Below, piece after piece: positions 57,451 through 64,000 of a stretch of DNA of 64,000 nt; positions within the stretch are counted from its first letter, which is position 1, and the number at the start of each line of letters is the position of its first letter. This stretch comes from Omphiscola glabra (taxonomy: Eukaryota; Mollusca; Gastropoda; Lymnaeidae): positions 10,099,784-10,163,783 of the forward strand of contig OZ024808.1 of assembly GCA_964017045.1 (NCBI GenBank), given 5' to 3'. Below the pieces are notes generated by a model that did no database searches, was not told the DNA's origin, and saw only the letters and a program-made list of their open reading frames with translations. The position numbers and the translations under genes are program-made.

Positions 57451-57721
57451 AAAAGTGGCAGTGACACAAAAGTGGCAGTGACACTTTGAAATCAATACAG
57501 GACGGAACATTGATTTCTACCATTAAAGAATATAATTATAAAATATGTGACATAAAATTCAATGCATAAAATTCAAAACAAGGAATTCTTATCATGATTT
57601 AATTTTCATCAATGCATTGCAGATGATAAAGTTTAGTAGACAGTAAACAAGCTTGACTTGCTAATTCAAGTTTTTCTACAATACATGTTTAGGGTATGCA
57701 GATTTTAAAAATTGTATATTA

Positions 57722-57727
57722 AATAAA
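57722..57727 (+). promoter_or_regulatory. Candidate SURF6 poly(A) signal
   Basis: AATAAA 565 bp after the SURF6 stop, beyond the 73-bp repeats. Confidence 0.45.
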
Positions 57728-58729
57728 ATCTTAAAAGCCTGTAAAATGCATCATTTTCCAGTATTTGGTCAAGCATTTGTTCATTTCTTAGTTCTCTTAC
57801 TGTTGCTGGGTCTTTCACTTAACTTTCAACAGACAAGATGGATTTTCTGCAAATTATTTTTCTGTGATGAATATTCCGTAATCCTGTAATATCTAATTTG
57901 GTTTTTGGGCTTTTGGGCAATTTAATATGAAAAATCTTAAGTTCCCAAACATCTAGCATGAAGAACCACACACCAGAGTTTAAAAACAAAACAAAAGGCA
58001 GCATTATAGTATATACTATTTCCTTTCCATAATAAAAGTATATTTCTGGTTTTGTTCTTGTAAACTGTCTGGCTAGTGGTGAGGATCTTGTTGTTAGATT
58101 CAATGGAAGTTTAGAACTAATTCATCAAGCCAGTTCTTGACTCACAACCTGGAGCCAAAATTTTGTTACTGTAAGTGTAAGATTTTGAATTTAAACCTTG
58201 TTGTTTGGACATGCACAAAGTAGTTGGTGGACACTTCAGTTAATACAGCTCTGCCTGAAGATGAGTTTCTGGCACAGCTGTGTGTAAAATGTGCAAGTTG
58301 CAGTTTAAAAAGTGTTTGGAATATTATTATTAAGATGCTACAAAATGTGATTCTGATGCTAATGAATTATTGCTGTACTAGCTATAGCCCGCCAAACAAT
58401 GACGGCCACAATGTGTGAACTTCCCATCTACTCTCAAGTTACTTAACAAAACATGCACTCGTGTAACACACTTTATAAGAATCGACAATTAGTGCTAACC
58501 TTCATACCCCCATATTTGTAACCTACACTTTTTTTCACACCCCTGAACTAAATTGACATTGATATTAATTTTCTAATGATGTCCTACTCCCTGTTATACC
58601 GCATATTTATAAGACCACACTTAAATTGTTACTATTTCTTTAAAACTGAAATATTACGTACCAAAAGCAATTGCTGTTTTTTTAAGAATCTCATTTAGCG
58701 GAGTTGTCAGGAATTTTATTTATTGAAAT
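57728..58729. other. AT-rich intergenic sequence
   Basis: No gene recognised. Short ORFs here have no family features. Confidence 0.4.
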
Positions 58730-58876
58730 CAGCGCCATCTGGTAGCGTTAGTGACATTGCTACAGAGGGATTTATATACAGTGCCATCTGGTAGGGTTAA
58801 TGACATTGCTACAAAGAGAATTATGTACAGCGCCATCTCATAGCCTTAGTGACATTGCTACACAGGGAATTATGTG
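58730..58876. repeat. 49-bp tandem repeat, three copies
   Basis: Unit CAGCGCCATCTGGTAG, GTTAGTGACATTGCTACA, starting at 58730, 58779 and 58828. Confidence 0.9.
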
Positions 58877-59443
58877 TTTTGATCATCTTAAAGCTAAACT
58901 AGCTAAAAAAATGTAAGATTTCTCTCTACTGGAGGATTGAGCACCATAACAAAAAATATAAACTTAACAACCAGCAATCACTGAATGGCATTTGGAAGAA
59001 AATCTTGTACATATTGTGTAGTACAACAATGGCTAAAGTCACTAAAGAATGGTTTTCTAAAGTGTCAACTGTTGCAGGAGATGTTTGAACAGCACGTAGT
59101 AGTAGGGTTTAGCTTGATTAGTGACATTACAAAGGTGTCTTGGCCAACTCATTGAACAAAAGGAAAAATTACAAAAGATATATGGTATTGTTACAGTGAC
59201 ATCCAGTCTTCACAGTGCATCAAGAATGAATGCATTAGAACAGTCTGTGCCTATAATAATTAATATGAGTGCAATTTACATGTCAATTTTGTTTAGGTGT
59301 GCTCAGATTGTAAACAGTTTTTGATTATTGCAACACGTTTTCATGATTACGAATCACTACCACCACCTTTTGTGTTTCCATTGAAATGATTCTAGTAGTT
59401 TGGCAGTTGATTGATATTATTTTCATCTGAATAAAGTGTCATC

Positions 59444-59713
59444 CTGTGGGTGAGTTTTAACTTGTCCGGTAACTGTGGGTCAGTTTTAACTTGTCCGGTA
59501 GCTGTGGGTCAGTTTTAACTTGTCCAGTGGCTGTGGGTCAGTTTTAACTTGTCCAATAACTGTGGGTCAGTTTTAACTTGTCCAATAACTGTGGGTCAGT
59601 TTTAACTTGTCCTGTGGGTCAGTTTTAACTCGTCCGATAGCTGTGGGTCAGTTTTAACTTGTCCGGTAGCTGTGGGTCAGTTTTAACTTGTCCAATAACT
59701 GTGGGTCAGTTTG
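59444..59713. repeat. 29-bp minisatellite, about nine copies
   Basis: Unit CTGTGGGTCAGTTTTAACTT plus GTCCGGTAG. One unit is shortened; the variable end reads GGTAG, GGTAA, AATAA or AGTGG. Confidence 0.95.
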
Positions 59714-60261
59714 GCAGGAAATGCCCCCCCCCCCTTTCCATCTCCCCACCCAACTTCCCTAGGCGATTACTTTTGATGCATGTGTCCTTTTAAGTTCTTT
59801 CAGTTTTATATACCGTAACCAGTAAATTGAGTAAGGCTCTAAGAATATTCTCATCGTAACCCTGATGATGTAACTGTATTCAACTTGAAGTTGTGCTGTG
59901 GCCCCCACTGCCCTCATCACAAATACTATGTAATGTAAATGTAATAATACATTATTGAAATAAAATAAAACGTATAAACACCTTTCTCATATATTTTTTA
60001 TAATTGTCATGAATGTTGAATCCGTGTCTTGATTTATGGACCGGTATTTTTTTTTCTTTAAATATAAAAATAAAAGGGATGTTAACTTAAAACCAGTGCT
60101 GTTTTCTTATGTCAAAAGTTGAATTTATTGCGCCCCTTGACCCAGTGAGACAAAGGGCAATTAACACTGAACGATTCTGATCTGTAATGTTTTTTTTTTT
60201 GTTTTTTTAAATTCTTAAACTGGTTAAACTATTAACTGTTTTAAATATAAAATATATTGTT
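59714..60261. other. Spacer with a poly(C) tract and AATAAA signals
   Basis: A C-run near 59725 and plus-strand AATAAA at about 59959, with no coding region before it that I can recognise. It may end an unseen non-coding transcript or be chance in AT-rich DNA. Confidence 0.35.
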
Positions 60262-61775
60262 ATGTATGGCATCTTTCCGTCTACGAGAGACGATAGATTT
60301 ATCTTTTCTGATTGCAGCTCTTGGTGTGGCTAGTGAGACCGATCCTCGAGTGGTAGTCTCTTTTGCATGTCCCACACACGAATGCGGTGGAGCAGTGTTT
60401 TCTGGCCTTTCTCTGCGCTCTCTTTACAGCTGCTTCCGCCCTGTAGAGCTCCTCGGCACGTAGTGATTCTTCCTTCACGATGCCCCGACATGTGGATCGA
60501 TCCTCCGCCAGGTCCTCCCAATTTGAGATGTTGATGTTGGCCGCCTTCATGTCTCTTTTGCATATGTCTAAGTATCTGAGACGAGGCCGTCCAACTGACC
60601 TTGTCCCTGTCGCCAGCTCGCTGTTCAGCGCGTCCTTAGGTATGCGACCAGGTTGCATTCGCTTGACGTGCTCAAGCCAGCGGAGGCGTCTTTGGATTAA
60701 AATGGCTGGGACGCTGCACATATTTGTTTGAGACAGGACATCCGTGTTGGGGATTTTGTCTTGCCATTTGATGTCAAGGATGCGGAGCAGGCATCTGAGG
60801 TGGAAGCCATTGAGTCTTTTTTCGTGCCTGGTGTATGTGGTCCAAGACTCGCATCCATAGAGGAGTGCGCTCAGTACGCAGGCCTGGTATACCTGCAGCT
60901 TAGTTATTGTTGTAAGCTTGGCATTGGACCAGACTCTTTTCTTCAGTCTCGCCATGACAGTTGCGGCCTTCCCTATCCTACCACTTATCTCATCCTCCAT
61001 TGAGATGGTGCTCGAAATGTTCGACCCTAGATATGTGAATCTGTCAACAGCATCCAAGTCGCAGTCGTCGATGGAGATAGTGGGGATATAGTCAGCGTCC
61101 TGAGCCATAATGTTGGTTTTCTTTAAGCTGATGATCATGCCAAACTCTTTGCAGGCAGCGGATAAACTGGATACAAGGCTCTGCAGGCCGTCTGCTGAGT
61201 GAGATACTAAAGCGGCGTCATCTGCAAATAAGAGCTCGTGTAGCATGACCTTTCTTATTTTGGTCTTAGCCCTAAGGTGCGCAATGTTGAATAATCTCCC
61301 GTCAGCTCTAGTGTGGATGTATATCCCCTCGCTGTTGTTCTTGAAGGCATACTGAAGTAAGATGGAGAAGAAGATTGCAAATAAAGTAGGAGCTAGCACG
61401 CAGCCTTGCTTTACTCCACTACTTACTGGAAAAGCTTCTGAGGTGGCACCGTCATAGCACACTGTGCCCTGCATGTTATCGTGGAACTGCTCGATGATGT
61501 TAAGCAGACGTGCAGGGCAGCCTATTTTTTGTAGGATCTGGAAGAGGCCGCTTCTGCTGACAAGATCAAAAGCTTTAGTGAGGTCGACAAATGTGATGTA
61601 TAGAGGCATATGTTGTTCCCTGCATTTCTCCTGCAGCTGGCGCAGAGAGAAGATCATGTCCATGGTTGACCTACCGGCTCGAAAGCCACATTGCGATCCT
61701 GGGAGTAGGCGCGATGCTAGGGTCTGCAAGCGTGTTAATGCAACTCGGGCGAAGGTCTTTCCAACTTTGTGGTAT
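60262..61775 (-). mobile_element. 5'-truncated LINE with a zinc-finger-tailed RT
   Basis: Only the RT and C-terminal region of a LINE remain. The minus-strand frame enters at YHKVGKTFARVAL, normally well inside the RT, right next to an AT microsatellite (61775-61815). The 3' end has CGTCTCTCGTAGACGGAAAG, a 3' UTR feature near 60285. No target duplication could be identified. Confidence 0.8.
60299..61729 (-). pseudogene. LINE reverse transcriptase C-terminal two thirds, open frame
   Basis: A 476-codon uninterrupted frame: GSQCGFRAGRSTMDMIFSLR, TFVDLTKAFDLVSRSGLFQI (first catalytic Asp), SSGVKQGCVLAPTLFAIFF, ELLFADDAALVSHSADGL (catalytic pair), RFTYLGSNISST, LLYGCESWTTYTRHEKRL, RRLRWLEHVKRM and GRPRLRYLDICKRDMKA. 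It ends with a putative zinc finger, FVCGTCKRDYHSRIGLTSHT then KSC. All catalytic residues that remain are intact, but the N-terminal RT fingers and any endonuclease are missing. Confidence 0.88.
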
Positions 61776-61937
61776 AAAATATATATACCGGTATATATTT
61801 ATTTATTTATTTAAAAAAATTAATAAACATGTGGATTCAGCACTTGGGAATCTTTCCAAAATATAATTGAGTAACGGACTTAGGGACCCTCATCTCCCAA
61901 TACACCTACCTAGACGCAACACATCATTGTATTAGAA

Positions 61938-62062
61938 CAGGGGTTCTTAATCTTTTGTAAGCCATGGATCCCTTTTGTCATCGGAACGAAAGCAATGGTC
62001 TCAAGTATTTAAATTCGTAGAGTAAATTACAGTGTCCGTAGACCACAGGCGAAGAACCCCTG
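61938..62062. mobile_element. hAT-type MITE, second
   Basis: 125 bp with inverted ends CAGGGGTTCTTAA / GAAGAACCCCTG. The flanks TATTAGAA and TGATAGAA match at 6 of 8 positions, a decayed 8-bp duplication. No coding capacity. Confidence 0.8.
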
Positions 62063-62160
62063 TGATAGAAATTCTAAGTTTCAATGCTGCTGTATAGGTG
62101 AGTTCAACATTTGTGTAAACAGTTTTTAAGGTGAGAACAATATCTCACATTGTTGTGTAA

Positions 62161-62270
62161 GCAGTTGCTATGGCGAGTTCAACATCTCACATTGTTGTGT
62201 AAGCAGTTGTATGGTGCTTGCTTAAAATTAATTTTTGTTGATTGCTTACAACGCCCCCCTCCCCAAACAC
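62161..62270. repeat. Left copy of a 110-bp direct repeat
   Basis: GGCGAGTTCAACATCTCACA, TTGTTGTGTAAGCAGTTG, GCTTGCTTAAAATTAATTTT, TGTTGATTGCTTACAACGCC. The right copy, at 62777-62885, is nearly identical. A third partial GTTCAACAT...GTGTAA unit lies at about 62101-62170. Confidence 0.85.
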
Positions 62271-62387
62271 ATGTGAACATGATTTGTTAGTGTGATATCT
62301 TGGTATGAAAGGTTGTCCATACATGGTGAGAGTTTGAATGTGAGAATCATTGTTATTAGTGTGAACACTTTTTGGGTGCATGAGTTG

Positions 62388-62772
62388 TGTTATGAATTGT
62401 GTTATTGTGGCTGAATGGTCATTGGTTGAGAGGGAAATATGTATAAACAAGTGCGTGTATAAAAGGTCAGTGTGTTAGTTTGTCGAGAGGGAGATCAGAG
62501 ATTTATTAGAGAGACCGAGAGAGAGACCGAGATATTAGTAGAGAGCACGTGTGTTAGTCGAAGTTTAGTTTCCTAACTGTGTAGTGAGGAACTTCGTTAT
62601 GTATTAGGGACTCCTGGCCATGTGGCATTACATTTTGTATAAAGTAAATAAAGAACTGATGTATGGAACTATGTGGACTTAATTGTGTCATTGAAGAGAC
62701 CCTAGACAACGAGAGTAGGCCGTACCATTATGACTTATGAAGGCCGTAACATGGTGTGTAAAGGTCGTAACA
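62388..62772 (+). repeat. Solo LTR (385 bp)
   Basis: Starts TGTTATGAATTG, ends GGTCGTAACA, so it has the TG...CA ends of an LTR and complementary tips (TGTTA/TAACA). GTTG lies on both sides (62384-62387 and 62773-62776). Inside are a TATA box (GTATAAAAGG, about 62456) and an AATAAA (about 62647) in promoter-then-poly(A) order. No internal coding part is present. It sits between the two copies of the 110-bp repeat. Confidence 0.65.
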
Positions 62773-62776
62773 GTTG

Positions 62777-62885
62777 CAATGGCGAGTTCAACATCTTACA
62801 TTGTTGTGTAAGCAGTTGTATAAGTCAGGATTGCTTGCTTAAAATTAATTTTTGTTGATTGCTTACAACGCCTCCCTCCCCAAAC
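62777..62885. repeat. Right copy of the 110-bp direct repeat
   Basis: Matches 62161-62270, with a short extra segment (AAGTCAGGATT) and a C to T change in the C-rich end. Confidence 0.85.
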
Positions 62886-63177
62886 ACACACACATCAGCC
62901 AATTAATGTTAAAAAAAAAATCAAACTCCCAGAGCAGAAAATTCTATCTCTGGACGTTTTCAGGCGCCCCCTCACCACACAGTCCGAGAAAATCCACCAC
63001 GTGGTACGGGCACGTGAATGCTGTGAGGTTTACTCCCCCCCCCCCCCCCCAGTAAAAGTCCGTTTTGACATAGGCCACTAATTAAAGCTGGTGTGGTTTG
63101 TGTCATGGCGAGGGCCAGGGTAGGATCACGCGTTTGTGCACAAAAACCAAAAAAAAACACCACTCTCTTTCAACCCT

Positions 63178-64000
63178 AGTATGTGTGCTACACCCCACAC
63201 GGTCCCCACCACCTCACCTCCACCCCAAGTATGTGAGCTACACCCCACACGGTCCCCACCACATCACCTCCACCCCAAGTATGTGCGCTACACCCCACAC
63301 AGTCCACACCACCTCACCTCCACCCCAAGTATGTGTGCTACACCCCACACAGTCCCCACCACCTCACTTCCACACCAAGTATGTGTGCTACACCCCACAC
63401 GGTCCCCACCACCTCACCTCCACCCCAAGTATGTGAGCTACACCCCACACGGTCCCCACCACATCACCTCCACCCCAAGTATGTGTGCTACACCCCACAC
63501 AGTCCACACCACCTCACCTCCACCCCAAGTATGTGAGCTACACCCCACACGGTCCCCACCACATCACTTCCACCCCAAGTATGTGCGCCACACCCTACAC
63601 GGTCCACACCACCTCACTTCCACCCCAAGTATGTGCACCACAACCCACACGGTCCACACCACCTCACTTCCACCCCAAGTATGTGCGCCACACCCCACAC
63701 GGTCCACACCACATCACCTCCACCCCAAGTATGTGCGCCACACCCCACACGGTCCACACCACATCACATCCACCCCAAGTATGTGAGCTACACCCCACCA
63801 CATCCTTTCCACCCCAAGAATGTGTGATACACCCCACACGGTCCACACCACCTCACTTCCACACCAAGCCACACCAAGTAAGGGTGCTACACCCACACCA
63901 CATCACTTCCACCCCAAGTGTGTATGCTACACCCCACACGGTCCACACCACATCACTTCCACCCCAAGTATGCGTGCTACACCCCACCATATCACTTCCA
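63178..64000. repeat. 50-bp minisatellite, at least 16 copies, runs off the window
   Basis: Unit AGTATGTGTGCTACACCCCA, CACGGTCCCCACCACCTCAC, CTCCACCCCA. The period is exactly 50 bp from 63178 to about 63778, then units shorten. It is strongly strand-asymmetric (C and A on the plus strand, almost no G). The long Pro/His/Thr-rich ORFs here are repeat translations. Confidence 0.97.

Noticed and set aside
63136..63786. 216-codon Pro/His/Thr-rich ORF
   Set aside because: It is a translation of the 50-bp minisatellite; because the period is not a multiple of three, all frames stay open.
63000..64000. CRISPR-like array because of regular 50-bp repeats
   Set aside because: Repeats are directly adjacent with no unique spacers, and the DNA is eukaryotic.

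Overview
This is an animal nuclear DNA window. It is AT-rich, its genes are split by introns, and it is loaded with retroelements, MITEs and minisatellites. The host genes (PRDX6-type peroxiredoxin, SURF6) together with RTE-, I- and CR1-like LINEs and a Gypsy element suggest a mollusc, most likely a gastropod. That is an inference from family resemblance, not a database hit.

Three host genes are supported by splice-compatible reading frames. (1) A 3'-terminal part of a large nuclear-type protein with two AT-hook-like motifs (+ strand, 52-9556, five exons, 1475 codons before the stop within the window, 5' end outside). (2) A complete four-exon 1-Cys peroxiredoxin of the PRDX6 type (- strand, 11376-15631, 220 aa), tail-to-tail with gene 1. 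(3) A complete five-exon SURF6 homologue (+ strand, 52227-57157, 363 aa). In all three the exon phases join without a frame break.

The 15.7-52 kb block between PRDX6 and SURF6 is mostly mobile DNA. From left to right it holds: a tRNA-like SINE remnant, a GGGATCCC-rich array, an I-type LINE scrap, and poly(C) tracts. Next come a decayed Gypsy element with integrase before reverse transcriptase, an RTE LINE abutting its LTR, and a 166-bp satellite. Further on are a second LINE family, a hAT MITE with a perfect 8-bp target duplication, and another MITE family. Then follow an unrecognised multi-exon transposase-like pseudogene split by a CR1/Jockey-like LINE, and two U2-snRNA-derived loci 2.5 kb apart.

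Insertions also sit inside host introns. A 2840-bp antisense RTE with a 14-bp target duplication lies in gene 1. A 745-bp GC-rich retroposon with its own 14-bp duplication lies in SURF6 intron 1. Right of SURF6 are several minisatellites, a 5'-truncated LINE whose reverse transcriptase ends in a zinc finger, a hAT MITE, a solo LTR, and a 50-bp minisatellite that runs off the window end.

The least expected content is the pair of U2-snRNA-like sequences. Both keep the U2 5' head and the U2 stem-loop IV, but the segments between are unrelated to U2. One is flanked by a 10-bp direct repeat and has an A-rich tail, as a retroposed RNA would.
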